From assembly GCF_014109805.1 (NCBI RefSeq), contig NZ_CP059400.1:2822001-2886000 (forward strand): a stretch of DNA of 64,000 nt, read 5' to 3'. Under the pieces are notes generated by a model. It saw nothing but the letters and a program-made list of their open reading frames with translations, did not search any database and was not told the origin of the DNA. Shown here piece after piece: positions 1-8,345 of the stretch. Made by a program: the position numbers and the translations under genes. How positions within the stretch are numbered: position 1 is the stretch's first letter; each line of letters begins with the position of its first letter. Origin of the DNA: Legionella sp. PC1000. Its GTDB lineage: Bacteria > Pseudomonadota > Gammaproteobacteria > Legionellales > Legionellaceae.

Positions 1-712
1 AAACGTTATAACCAATGTAATCAGCTGACGTATCTTCTTTTTCATTTTTTAAGTGGCAGGCATAATAGTAAGCCAATGGAATGGTTACATCAGGAACATC
101 ACGTAAAGCAACGCCTACTGGTTTATTGTAATTTTTTTTCTTAATGTAGGCCTTCATATCGCGAATCAGTGCCTTCATTGTAGCTGAAGGCCTTAAATAG
201 TTATCATCTATTTTATGCGGCATCATCCATACTTCGTTACCAACAGAAAATCCAAATACATTACTGTACTTACTGAATGCATCAATTTTTTTAGTAAAAC
301 AATCATAAAGTGTTTGCGGATAATTGCCTGTGCTTCGATCAACGGTACATTGGGTACCATTTTTATAATCCGCAAGTTCTACAAGAACTTGAATATTATT
401 TTCTTGCAATGCGTTCATGACTTGATCATGTGAAGCACAGTTACCACCAGGACATACCTGATAAACGCGAATAATATTAACCCCTATGTTTTTTAAAGCC
501 GGAATAAGGGTTTGGGTGATGGTATCGATTTTATCATCACTAAGTGGATCGACATTTTCTTCAGGTTGATAACAAACTCCTTTAGGCATGAAGCGTTCAC
601 TGCCTTGATCGCAAGAGTTCAGTCCAATCTGATTTCCACACATTTTAACTTGGGCAAAAGCAGGATTACAAAGAAGAAGGGGGGCAAAAAAGAGACTATA
701 TGATAATTTCAT
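1..712 (-). CDS. Secreted GH72-like beta-1,3-glucanosyltransferase, C-terminus cut by window edge
   Basis: The reading frame starts at an ATG at 712 and stays open to the window edge, so only the first 237 or so residues are visible. Residues 1-20 form a typical Sec signal peptide (basic start, hydrophobic core, NPAFA before the cut). The mature part follows the GH72 (Gas1/Gel) pattern known from fungi: FMPKGVCYQ near residue 41, a DPLSDD stretch, NIIRVYQV, and GFSVGNEV, where the Glu of NEV is the expected acid/base residue. Several cysteines suggest a periplasmic or extracellular fold. GH72 enzymes cut and re-join beta-1,3-glucan chains. In an amoeba-associated bacterium this could act on fungal, algal or host glucan. 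The family call is by motif, and the second catalytic Glu lies outside the window. Confidence 0.72.
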   Translation of the reverse strand, partial: MKLSYSLFFAPLLLCNPAFAQVKMCGNQIGLNSCDQGSERFMPKGVCYQPEENVDPLSDDKIDTITQTLIPALKNIGVNIIRVYQVCPGGNCASHDQVMNALQENNIQVLVELADYKNGTQCTVDRSTGNYPQTLYDCFTKKIDAFSKYSNVFGFSVGNEVWMMPHKIDDNYLRPSATMKALIRDMKAYIKKKNYNKPVGVALRDVPDVTIPLAYYYACHLKNEKEDTSADYIGYNV

Positions 713-1429
713 GCTGAACTCCAATATGAAGACTTAACATAAAAACCAGAAATGATTTACTTGAACATTAATTTAAGTATAGGTTTAAGTATAGGAAAAT
801 TTTTGAACATAAAGTGCAACTCAATAAATTTTCCATGTATTTTTATAGAAAAAACACATTGGCAAATGAGAAATCAGTTGCTTAACTACTAAATTCCACA
901 AGGAGTTAGACAGACTATAAACAGACTTATCCACAGAAAATGTGCATAACTCCAATGAAACTATCAGGACTTAAAAATGAAATAAAACAGGCTCAACAAG
1001 GGCTTATATTAGGTACTGGCTTTTGATTAACGATTTGGTTGAAATTAATATCCACAAAACGTGGATACTTAAAAAGAACTAAGACGTAGCTATCTTATAC
1101 AAATAAAAAGTAAAAAAACAGTCTTGACTCGAACTATTTTTCTTCATTATTTTAGCCTGGAAATGAGAAAAATTTTATTTGTTAGCTAAAAACTCCAGCC
1201 CTGGCATAGCAAAGTATAGATACTGTCTTTAAAAGCAAACTTTATGTTGGTTAAAAGTATTTTTACGAAGCAACTTCAGGATCTTTTCTTCCTACGCCCC
1301 CGAGAACAAGCAGCGCAACGCAGGAAATAATTGGAATAGTACTTATACGGAACGTTACTTGTTAAAAAACAACATCTTATTTACAATATGTGTCGCATTT
1401 AAACATAGGAATGTTCATCACAGGGATTC
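713..1429. other. Gene-free stretch with inverted DnaA-box-like sites
   Basis: About 700 AT-rich bases separate the divergent GH72-like and VPS9 genes. No convincing gene or RNA was seen. The only clear structure is a set of DnaA-box-like motifs at 927-949 and 1048-1068, listed separately. Confidence 0.5.
927..949. promoter_or_regulatory. Two inverted consensus DnaA boxes
   Basis: TTATCCACA at 927-935 and TGTGCATAA (reverse complement TTATGCACA) at 941-949 both fit the DnaA consensus TTATNCACA and face each other across five bases. About 100 bases on, a 7-bp inverted repeat (TATCCAC at 1049-1055, GTGGATA at 1061-1067) contains two poorer matches. The sequence match is direct. Binding, and any role in replication or transcription, is inference. 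No dnaA, dnaN or other origin gene is nearby. Confidence 0.4.
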
Positions 1430-2863
1430 ATGATGATTAAACGTAAACAAGAAATACTGGAAGAGCTAGCAAGAGCATTTACGAACGAATTATCCAAAGA
1501 AGCTCGCTTCGATTTAGTATTTTCTGCGCTTTTTGAACTGGATAAAATTCAAAAAGGTCAAATAACTCAACTTTCCAAGGCCCAGCTCGAAGAGGTAAGT
1601 AACGAAGCAGCTACAAAAGTATTCCTGGATCGCATTTCAGCCACAACAAAAACAAATAACCCTGATATAAAAACGGCTCGAAATATACTCACTCAAATAA
1701 TAAGAGATCCTGAAGCTTTTGGTTTAGATGGAAAAATACGCTCTTTTTTTCTTCCCTTCGCTAAAACGTTCATCACCGCTAAAGGAGATGTGGTAGAAGA
1801 ACAAATCGTTAGCGCAGACCTACATCAAAGAGATTGGATGATACGAAAAATACTTTTCATACAAGATTTGGGTACAAATGCAGAAAGCGCACAAATATTT
1901 GTTGATGCGCTAAGAACGGGTAATTATGCAATTACCTCCAAATTTGCCCGCTGGGTAATCAGTAAATATAACGATGTGACATTAAACCCCGCGCGAAGAC
2001 CTATTGGTGCAGATGATATTTTACCACTTGTTGCTTATGAGTTAGCACAAACTGATATTCGTGCCGAAGATATGGCCGCTATAATGTATTTATATGATCA
2101 TACTAAAGAAGATAATCAATATACGGCTTCTCTTATGTTTTCAGGTGTACAGACTTCGCTTAACCGACAATCCGCTCTTCAAAGAGCATATCCTAAAGAC
2201 AATCCATCACAAATTTTGATGAGAATACGAACTGAACATGCGACGTTCTTAACAATGGATGATCCTGTCGGAAGTTTGGTGAAAGAAGGATTATCGTATG
2301 ATCATGAAATCGATTCGGTTAACCTAAAAGAACATTATGAAGAGAATAAAATCACAGCTTTTGCAAAAAAAAACAGAGATTCTATTACGACTCATTTAAT
2401 CGCATTGAATATCAAAAGAGCTAGCCCTGACGATATTAATACCTTATTAGCCATTAAAAATCATATTATTAAATACATTAACTTTTCAGAAACGCATCCC
2501 CCTGAGAAGCCACAGCAGACTTACACTAACCGCTTAAATGCAGCAGAAGAGATGCTAAAAATACTTCAAAAAGGCGAAACAATAAAAGATGACATTTTTC
2601 CAGGAATAAGGGCACAAGCTAATATCATTGCAATGAATAAGCCCGGTTTGAGAGAGTTGGGTTTCTTAGGTTGGTTACATAATTTGACCGATAATCACAA
2701 GCCTCAAATCAGTATAGAAACTGCTGCGACTCTAAAAGCTATTGATTTAATTGTAGTATCTCAAGTGAGTGAATTACCCAAAGAAGCCCGAGCGAAACGA
2801 ATAAGTCAAAATTCCCCTCCTGGCGATGAATTAACTAATACGCATACAATACAATATCGCTGA
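1430..2863 (+). CDS. VPS9-domain protein, probable Rab5-family GEF effector
   Basis: This 477-aa cytosolic-type protein has no signal peptide or membrane segment. Residues about 95-245 resemble a VPS9 domain, the exchange-factor domain of Rabex-5 and Rabin-like proteins: a helical lead-in (AFGLDGKIRSFF), the signature GADDILPLVAY at 193-203 with the Asp pair 195/196, and the late NQYTASLMFSGVQTSL helix with Tyr231 where VPS9 proteins carry a functional Tyr. VPS9 domains load GTP onto Rab5-group GTPases. L. pneumophila Lpg0393 is a known VPS9-like RabGEF effector, and this could be an orthologue or paralogue. The C-terminal 230 residues are helical and unassigned. The start has AGGG four bases before the first of two tandem ATGs. 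It is a monocistronic gene. Confidence 0.7.
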   Translation: MMIKRKQEILEELARAFTNELSKEARFDLVFSALFELDKIQKGQITQLSKAQLEEVSNEAATKVFLDRISATTKTNNPDIKTARNILTQIIRDPEAFGLDGKIRSFFLPFAKTFITAKGDVVEEQIVSADLHQRDWMIRKILFIQDLGTNAESAQIFVDALRTGNYAITSKFARWVISKYNDVTLNPARRPIGADDILPLVAYELAQTDIRAEDMAAIMYLYDHTKEDNQYTASLMFSGVQTSLNRQSALQRAYPKDNPSQILMRIRTEHATFLTMDDPVGSLVKEGLSYDHEIDSVNLKEHYEENKITAFAKKNRDSITTHLIALNIKRASPDDINTLLAIKNHIIKYINFSETHPPEKPQQTYTNRLNAAEEMLKILQKGETIKDDIFPGIRAQANIIAMNKPGLRELGFLGWLHNLTDNHKPQISIETAATLKAIDLIVVSQVSELPKEARAKRISQNSPPGDELTNTHTIQYR

Positions 2864-3044
2864 TATCATAATGATTATTGCTTTTCTTTGCCATGCATGA
2901 ATAACCGGTTTAAGGCCATGGCGACGCATTGAAAAAATGCGTTAGTATCCATATAAATTCTTTTGATTATGAAAACGACATGCAAAAAGAGCTAATTCGG
3001 AAAAACACAATTAAAAGATTCTTCGGGCTAAAGCCCGACATGCA

Positions 3045-3353
3045 TTAAGGGGTGAATTTCGGGGTATTCTCTTGAACCACTTTTGCAGCGTCATCAATGT
3101 CCTTGAGAAATTTATCTTTATTTTGTACGACCATAATTTCGTCGGGTTTTACAGAGTACACTTCATAATCTTTCGCAGCTAACTCTTCTTTTAATTTTGC
3201 TAGTTTTTCAACATCATTTTCTTTTGAAGTGATTACTCCAATTCTATCACCATTTTTTTCCATTAATCGTACCCGGTATCCAGGGTTACTATATGCTCGA
3301 GAAAAAAATTGAACAAAAGTAGGTCCTTTCGATATAAATAACTTCGTCATCAT
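3045..3353 (-). CDS. Small protein with mitochondrial-presequence-like N-terminus
   Basis: A 102-aa protein of unrecognised family. The first 32 residues contain only basic charges (Lys4, Lys9, Arg19, Arg27, Arg29), many Phe and Ser, and no Asp or Glu. They include R19-A20-Y21/S22, which fits the R-x-(Y/F)/(S/A) cleavage site of mitochondrial presequences. From residue 33 the composition changes abruptly to a charged, Lys/Glu-rich alpha/beta domain. The gene is divergent from the 3632 gene, whose N-terminus has the same character. Translation may start at either of two tandem ATGs (3353 or 3350), and the ribosome site is weak (GAGA about eight bases upstream). Mitochondrial targeting is inference, and the protein's activity is unknown. 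Confidence 0.6.
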   Translation of the reverse strand: MMTKLFISKGPTFVQFFSRAYSNPGYRVRLMEKNGDRIGVITSKENDVEKLAKLKEELAAKDYEVYSVKPDEIMVVQNKDKFLKDIDDAAKVVQENTPKFTP

Positions 3354-3631
3354 AAATAGATTCTCACTTAAATTAATAAAATGTTACCATCATTAAGATA
3401 AGACATTGTAACAAAATTTAATCAAATCATCAAATTTACACTCATTGATATATTCTATCTTATTGATATTTATATAATTTTATAAAACCAATAGTTCCTA
3501 GATTTTTGGTTCTTATTTCTTCTGTACTCTTCATAAGTTAATGTTACCAAGAGCTATCAGACGGAATAATTGAATTTATCAAATAAAGTACTATTATATT
3601 AATACAAGTTCATTTTGTTTGGTTTTTAATC

Positions 3632-4744
3632 ATGTCAAGAAGAAAAACTCTAGGCCTTTTTGTACAAGGTTTAACTTCAGTAGGTAAAAGACAATTTTCA
3701 GTTGACCGTTTTTTTTCTCTAAACTCCTCAATGTGGGGCAAAATACCCGACGAAGCACTCGAGAAAGGAGGAAGTTATATACCCATTTCTTATGGAGGAG
3801 GTCCTCTTACAGTAGAGAACGCCCTGATTAAAATAAGCACACTAGGTACGAGTAGGTTTCTCGCTCGAACAATGACGATGGATCAGTTTAAAGAAGGCCC
3901 ATCTCTTGATGTTGGTGGGACACATATTCCACTAGGTTTATATGGTAGCAGTCAACTTGTTGAATATGATGATAAAGGTAAAATCAATAAGAAGGAAACC
4001 ACAAAGAATTTTGCAGGTCATCATAACCCGGATGGCGCAGAAAAATTTAGAGGATATGCGATATCGTGTTCGGACGAATATACAATTTATAGTCTTCTCG
4101 CTCTGGTAACTGGAAGATCCAGTGTCGTTTTGATTGATCCATCGGCGCTTCCTCACACACATAGATATGAACAGCTGCCTCCTGACCTTCAGCCATCATA
4201 TGATTCCCATGGAACTCCTTCGCATTATACTTTTGAAAAGGAAACAACCCTACAGGGAATACCTTCTATTTTTATCCCAGGTCGTTTAGAGAGGCAAGGT
4301 TTACAGGTGGTTTTAGCGACCAATCCTTATTTTATTGATATGCAAAGTAAATCTACTCCTCAATCCGTAAAAGATAAAGCACATATTGCATGTTCTGCCT
4401 ATTTAAACTTTATGACTGAAGTAAGAACGGGTAAACCAATTCCTGGAATGGACAGCGTTTCAAAAAAAGAAGCTCGATCTTTGCAGATGGCTGCCATTTT
4501 AGAAAATATGCAAGCAAATCTTGAAATATTGCCTATGAGTAGCAAAGATAAAGATATCTATTTCATCATTTATCAAGATTTAAAAAGTAAAGCACCTCCA
4601 CCGAGTAAAAAAACGTACAAGGCAATCGAAGTAGAAGAAGTTGAAGAAATGGACAAAGAAACGGATAAATTAAAATCAGAAACTGAGGGGCGGGAAAGGG
4701 GTATGGATGAAGAGGATGAAAGCTCTGTCAAGCCTATAATATGA
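3632..4744 (+). CDS. Putative effector with presequence-like N-terminus and acidic tail
   Basis: A 370-aa protein of no family I recognise. Residues 1-24 carry five basic and no acidic residues (R3, R4, K5, K19, R20) and contain R20-Q21-F22/S23, an R-3 type mitochondrial processing motif. The middle is a mixed alpha/beta domain with GGTHIPLGLYG, RGYAISCSDEYTIYSL and VVLIDPSALPHTHRYE, which might be a catalytic pocket with conserved-looking His and Asp. Residues from about 325 are strongly acidic (EVEEVEEMDKE, later DEEDE), like the E-block signal of Dot/Icm substrates. No ribosome-binding site is obvious before the ATG. It is divergent from the small gene at 3045. The effector status and the organelle destination are both inferred. 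Confidence 0.6.
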   Translation: MSRRKTLGLFVQGLTSVGKRQFSVDRFFSLNSSMWGKIPDEALEKGGSYIPISYGGGPLTVENALIKISTLGTSRFLARTMTMDQFKEGPSLDVGGTHIPLGLYGSSQLVEYDDKGKINKKETTKNFAGHHNPDGAEKFRGYAISCSDEYTIYSLLALVTGRSSVVLIDPSALPHTHRYEQLPPDLQPSYDSHGTPSHYTFEKETTLQGIPSIFIPGRLERQGLQVVLATNPYFIDMQSKSTPQSVKDKAHIACSAYLNFMTEVRTGKPIPGMDSVSKKEARSLQMAAILENMQANLEILPMSSKDKDIYFIIYQDLKSKAPPPSKKTYKAIEVEEVEEMDKETDKLKSETEGRERGMDEEDESSVKPII

Positions 4745-4748
4745 TTAT

Positions 4749-4772
4749 GGAGAAAGCTTTTATGCTTCCTCC
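4749..4772 (+). terminator. Hairpin after the 3632 gene
   Basis: GGAGAAAGC at 4749-4757 pairs with GCTTCCTCC at 4764-4772 with one mismatch and a six-base loop. It lies directly after the stop codon. There is no T-run, so this is at best a weak terminator. Confidence 0.35.
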
Positions 4773-4815
4773 TTAGCTTGAACTATGGGTCCGCCCGACT
4801 CGGGTTATATAAATA

Positions 4816-6798
4816 CTACTTCATCAAATCAACCGGTTGTGGAAAGCTTAGGTAATTTTTAGTCAATTGCTTTTCTTTTTGCTGGTTTGGATTAGCGTTT
4901 TGACACCACTCGTTTGACTTGGGATGTTTCTCGCCATCGCTCTTAGTTACACTACAAGATTGCTTATTGACAATTTCCGCTTTATTCGTCGGACATTGTG
5001 AAGACTCCATGCCGTCCGGACATGGCGCAAACTGAGTATTGACGACAAAGGTATACACATTATCCTTTAAATCAGTAAAGCGTACCTTGATAGGATATGA
5101 AGCAACCGTACCAACCCTGAAGCCAGCGATTTGACTGTTATCAGGCATCATAACGTTTTGTTTGACCTGCTGACAATTCAAATCCTCGGCGTCTTGATTA
5201 AATACACATACCCCATATTTTTTGAGCAAGGGCTTATTCACCTGATCCACCATAGATTGAGGCACACCAATCGCCACAGAAAAGCCATCTGCATAGTTAA
5301 ACTGTTGTTCATTTTCAAGACCCTTGGTCCCGCCCACAGTAAAAATCAACCCATCCCCCAGTTCGCTCATGAACCCAACCGCATCGTCAACAGAGAATCC
5401 GTAAGCGTCCATAGAAAGATAGTCTTTATCATGAATCAGTTGGACATAAGGGTTGAACAATAATTCGGAAGTAATATTGGTTTTGTAATTATACTGTAAA
5501 TCATGGATGTACATGGATTGTATCTGAGCATGATTCCATCCTGGAATCTTGGTATCAGCCAATGGGTTTACTCCAGCACCACATCCCTCGTTGAAAGGTA
5601 CCCAACCATAGATGTGCTTAAGCGCTTCCCAGTAATTAAATGGTACAGGTTCCACATCAGGTGTTAAGTGACACTTTTTATCAGCATACATTTGCAAATA
5701 TTGCTGGTGATTTTGCTTGAAAAACTGCTGTAACGCGCCAAGTTTTTCTTTTAAATCTTGTGGGCAATCTATCTTTTGGGTGACGTATTTACTCACATCT
5801 TCATCCCAGTTAACGCAAGAACCCCATAGATTTTGCATACGCTGAACCGATTCACCATAGTGCAGTGATTTTTTTTGTTCTTCACTACATTTTCCCTGAA
5901 TGCAGGACAACACAGTCAGTACAGGCGGAAAACCATCTTTTGGCTTGACCGGTACATTATCCTCAGGGGGCAAAGTACCAGTACGCTGCGCAAAAATATT
6001 GTAACCGCCCGGTAATTTCAATTCATTCAAATTATATACTGGCCAGCCTTGTCCTAGAGTCGTTTTTAGAAAGGAATCAAGATGGTCTCTAAATGCAGTC
6101 AAAGACTGCGCTGATCCACTGTACCCAATATAGGGATTGTTTTTAGGGCCTATAGCAACCGGCATGTAAACATGATCCACATACGAAATGTTATAACCTA
6201 CATTCTCTGGTTTTAATATCCGCACTGATTGCTTGGGCTGTATAATCGAGTCGCCAAAAGTATACTCTGATAACTGCGCATATATATTTTCTGGAAATTG
6301 GACATCGCTGGAATAAGTACTTAATTTACATTCAGCGTTTTGTCCCTGACACGTTACGCCGGCAGGTGTCGCCAATGACTCATCTTTTTCGTTGCGCAGC
6401 CTGTCGTTTTTATCGGCTAACACAACCCGACCACCATTCCACCAGGTAATGTAACGATCCTTCGCTAACTCACTATATAAAGGTAATGTAATCGTTACCG
6501 AGGAGCCGGGAGCTATTCCTGTACCTTCGTTGACATACAATTTGTAAACATATTTTGTTGGGTAAGGTTCGGTAGTACGAAAACATCCCTGAATCCACTC
6601 ATTTACCTCATTTTTGCTTGTCGCCAACACGGGATAAATCGTCGTATTTTCAGAATTGTTATAAATGGTTATCGTCTTTGGTTTGAGCGTCATTGAATTT
6701 CCGTTGTAGTCTTTGCAAACAATGTTCTCGGCTACAGAAATTTCTGCCCACAATGACAAAACCACAGCCCCTGAAGCAACAATCAGCGTTTTCAACAT
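4816..6798 (-). CDS. Large secreted Cys-rich protein with GH64/thaumatin-like N-terminal pattern
   Basis: A 660-aa exported protein with a signal peptide at 1-23 (cut after SVA). The N-terminal 250 residues look like a beta-sandwich: TITIYNNSENTTIYPVL, GTGIAPGSSVTITLPL, YITWWNGGRVVLAD, then YAQLSEYTFGD and YVDHVYMPVAIGP. This order recalls the thaumatin/GH64 beta-1,3-glucanase superfamily, but no catalytic pair was identified with confidence. The central and C-terminal parts contain about a dozen cysteines, suggesting disulfides and a periplasmic or secreted location, perhaps through the type II system. GGAA lies eight bases before the ATG. The neighbouring GH72-like gene and the GH17-like gene at 49.6 kb fit a glucan theme. 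The gene is certain; the family assignment is weak. Confidence 0.6.
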   Translation of the reverse strand: MLKTLIVASGAVVLSLWAEISVAENIVCKDYNGNSMTLKPKTITIYNNSENTTIYPVLATSKNEVNEWIQGCFRTTEPYPTKYVYKLYVNEGTGIAPGSSVTITLPLYSELAKDRYITWWNGGRVVLADKNDRLRNEKDESLATPAGVTCQGQNAECKLSTYSSDVQFPENIYAQLSEYTFGDSIIQPKQSVRILKPENVGYNISYVDHVYMPVAIGPKNNPYIGYSGSAQSLTAFRDHLDSFLKTTLGQGWPVYNLNELKLPGGYNIFAQRTGTLPPEDNVPVKPKDGFPPVLTVLSCIQGKCSEEQKKSLHYGESVQRMQNLWGSCVNWDEDVSKYVTQKIDCPQDLKEKLGALQQFFKQNHQQYLQMYADKKCHLTPDVEPVPFNYWEALKHIYGWVPFNEGCGAGVNPLADTKIPGWNHAQIQSMYIHDLQYNYKTNITSELLFNPYVQLIHDKDYLSMDAYGFSVDDAVGFMSELGDGLIFTVGGTKGLENEQQFNYADGFSVAIGVPQSMVDQVNKPLLKKYGVCVFNQDAEDLNCQQVKQNVMMPDNSQIAGFRVGTVASYPIKVRFTDLKDNVYTFVVNTQFAPCPDGMESSQCPTNKAEIVNKQSCSVTKSDGEKHPKSNEWCQNANPNQQKEKQLTKNYLSFPQPVDLMK

Positions 6799-6977
6799 AA
6801 AGGTATTCCATGAATTATTTTGGGAAAATATACCATAGATGCTGTATTCTTATAGATTCACCCATGTGGCTTTTAACAGTTCTTTAACAAAAAACAGATG
6901 TGGTTGGAAAAAACTCTGTCGTTGAACACTGCACTTTTCGAGCAGTAAATTAAGAAAATACGAATTTCTATGCGTAC

Positions 6978-7006
6978 TTGTACTTCCTTTGTCATTCAAC
7001 TATTAT
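6978..7006 (+). promoter_or_regulatory. Candidate promoter for the MNIO operon
   Basis: TTGTAC (6978-6983) and TATTAT (7001-7006) are spaced by 17 bases, about 58 bases before the start codon of the precursor gene. The -10 matches five of six consensus positions and the -35 three of six. No metal-responsive operator was recognised. Confidence 0.4.
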
Positions 7007-7063
7007 TATGAAGCTGTTTTCTTGGCTGTTTAATTGGCTGTTTTTAATATATGGAGATTGAAA

Positions 7064-7384
7064 ATGAATAAACGAAGCTTAATTATTGCCGCTACAGCTG
7101 CTGCGTTGTTTACTTCAGGCGTTTATGCCTCTTCTGCCCTCGACAGTAATGGGGCTAACACAAACTCACCTACCAATCTAGCAAAGAACAATTGCAGTGG
7201 GAAAAATAATTGCAGTGGCAAAAACGGCTGTAAGGGTAAAAATGGCTGTAAGGGTAAAAACGGCTGCAAAGGCAAAAACGGCTGCAAAGGTAAAAACTGC
7301 TGCAAAGGCAAGAATCATTGCAAAGGTAAAAACGACTGCAAAGGTTCAAATAAATGCAAAGGAAAAAATAGCTGCAAGTCTTAA
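7064..7384 (+). CDS. Cys-rich repeat precursor peptide of an MNIO (bufferin-like) system
   Basis: A 106-aa exported peptide. Residues 1-23 are a signal peptide (MNKRSLIIAATAAALF..., cut after VYA). The mature part holds eleven tandem hexapeptides of the form N-x-C-K/S-G-K/S with 12 cysteines, ending in NSCKS. It lies directly upstream of DUF692 and DUF2063 genes. This is the layout of bufferin (Buf) or Hvf operons, in which an MNIO enzyme turns cysteines of an exported precursor into thioheterocycles that bind copper. BufA2-like peptides carry related CKGxNxCKG segments; this one is unusually regular. The start is set by GGAG eight bases before the ATG at 7064. The chemistry and the metal are inferred from the family. 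Confidence 0.82.
   Translation: MNKRSLIIAATAAALFTSGVYASSALDSNGANTNSPTNLAKNNCSGKNNCSGKNGCKGKNGCKGKNGCKGKNGCKGKNCCKGKNHCKGKNDCKGSNKCKGKNSCKS
7190..7379 (+). repeat. 18-bp tandem repeat coding N-x-C-K-G-K units
   Basis: Eleven units of 18 bases, typically aacggctgcaaaggcaaa, lie inside the precursor gene. The middle four units are nearly identical in DNA and the outer ones diverge, as expected from slippage or unequal crossover in the centre. Confidence 0.85.
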
Positions 7385-7463
7385 TATTTAACCTGAATTG
7401 ATGTCTTGCTTGAGACATCAATTCACCCCTAACAATAGATTTCTCCCGTCTAGGAAAAGACAG

Positions 7464-8345
7464 ATGGAAAAAAGTACACAGACCTACCCCAAAAAATATG
7501 AGTCTCTCGGAATGGGTTTAGGTTTACGAGCAGAGCATTACAGTTATATTTTAGAACACACCCCGGAAGTAGAATGGTTTGAAATTCTCACCGAAAATTA
7601 CTTGGTTGATGGGGGAAATCCTCTTTATTACTTAGACAAAGTGCGTGAAAATTATCCTGTTGTGATGCATGGCGTATCACTATCAATTGGTAGCACCGAT
7701 CCCCTGAATCCTGAATATCTTAAGAGAGTAAAACAATTGGCAGACAGGATTCAACCAAAATGGATTTCTGATCACTTATGCTGGACTGGCGTCCATCAAC
7801 GAAACATGCACGATTTATTACCTCTTCCTTATACAGAAAAAACAATTACTCATGTTGTTGAGCGAGTTAAATACGTACAGGATTTTTACCAACAACAAAT
7901 AGTGCTCGAAAATGTATCCAGTTATATCACCTACAAAGAATCTGAAATGACTGAATGGGAGTTTCTCTCTGAAATAGCCCATCGTGCAGATTGTTTTATT
8001 TTATTAGATTTAAATAATATTTATGTAAGCTCCTATAATCATGGCTTTAATCCTGAAACCTATTTGCAAAACATTCCCGTTGAACGCGTACAACAATTTC
8101 ATTTGGCGGGACATCAAAATTGTGGTGATTACATTATAGATACACATGATCATCAAGTCATAACAGAAGTCTGGAGCCTGTATGGCCAAGCGATTAAACG
8201 ATTTGGTGACGTATCAACAATGATTGAGCGTGATGATCGTATTCCACCATTTGAAGAATTATGGCAAGAATTAGAATATGCAAAAGCAATGAAGCTAAGT
8301 TGTTTATCAAATGAAAAAACGGATTTAGCATATGAAACTTACTGA
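7464..8345 (+). CDS. bufB: DUF692 MNIO enzyme (BufB/HvfB-like)
   Basis: A 293-aa TIM-barrel protein of the multinuclear non-heme iron oxidative (MNIO, DUF692) family, soluble and cytosolic. Family signatures appear in order: LGMGLGLRAEHY at the start, WFEILTENY, VVMHGVSLSIG (metal-ligand His), WISDHLCW, IVLENVSSY, FILLDLNNIYVSSYNHG, FHLAGH, DTHDH and TMIERDD. All expected His, Asp and Glu ligands seem present. Members oxidise cysteines of a partner precursor, for example to oxazolone/thioamide or thiooxazole. The substrate is very probably the peptide encoded just upstream. AGGA eight bases before the ATG at 7464 fixes the start. The 3' end overlaps the next gene by 14 bases, which implies translational coupling. 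Confidence 0.9.
   Translation: MEKSTQTYPKKYESLGMGLGLRAEHYSYILEHTPEVEWFEILTENYLVDGGNPLYYLDKVRENYPVVMHGVSLSIGSTDPLNPEYLKRVKQLADRIQPKWISDHLCWTGVHQRNMHDLLPLPYTEKTITHVVERVKYVQDFYQQQIVLENVSSYITYKESEMTEWEFLSEIAHRADCFILLDLNNIYVSSYNHGFNPETYLQNIPVERVQQFHLAGHQNCGDYIIDTHDHQVITEVWSLYGQAIKRFGDVSTMIERDDRIPPFEELWQELEYAKAMKLSCLSNEKTDLAYETY

Noticed and set aside
927..1068. Chromosomal origin of replication
   Set aside because: No dnaA, dnaN, gidA or AT-rich 13-mers are nearby; kept only as DnaA-box-like sites.
1124..1152. Promoter TTGACT ... TTATTT before the VPS9 gene
   Set aside because: The -10 is poor and the distance to the gene is about 280 bases.
7123..7421. Antisense frames full of Leu-Pro-Leu-Gln-Pro-Phe repeats
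   Set aside because: They are mirror images of the Cys-rich precursor repeat; the sense frame has a signal peptide and ribosome site.
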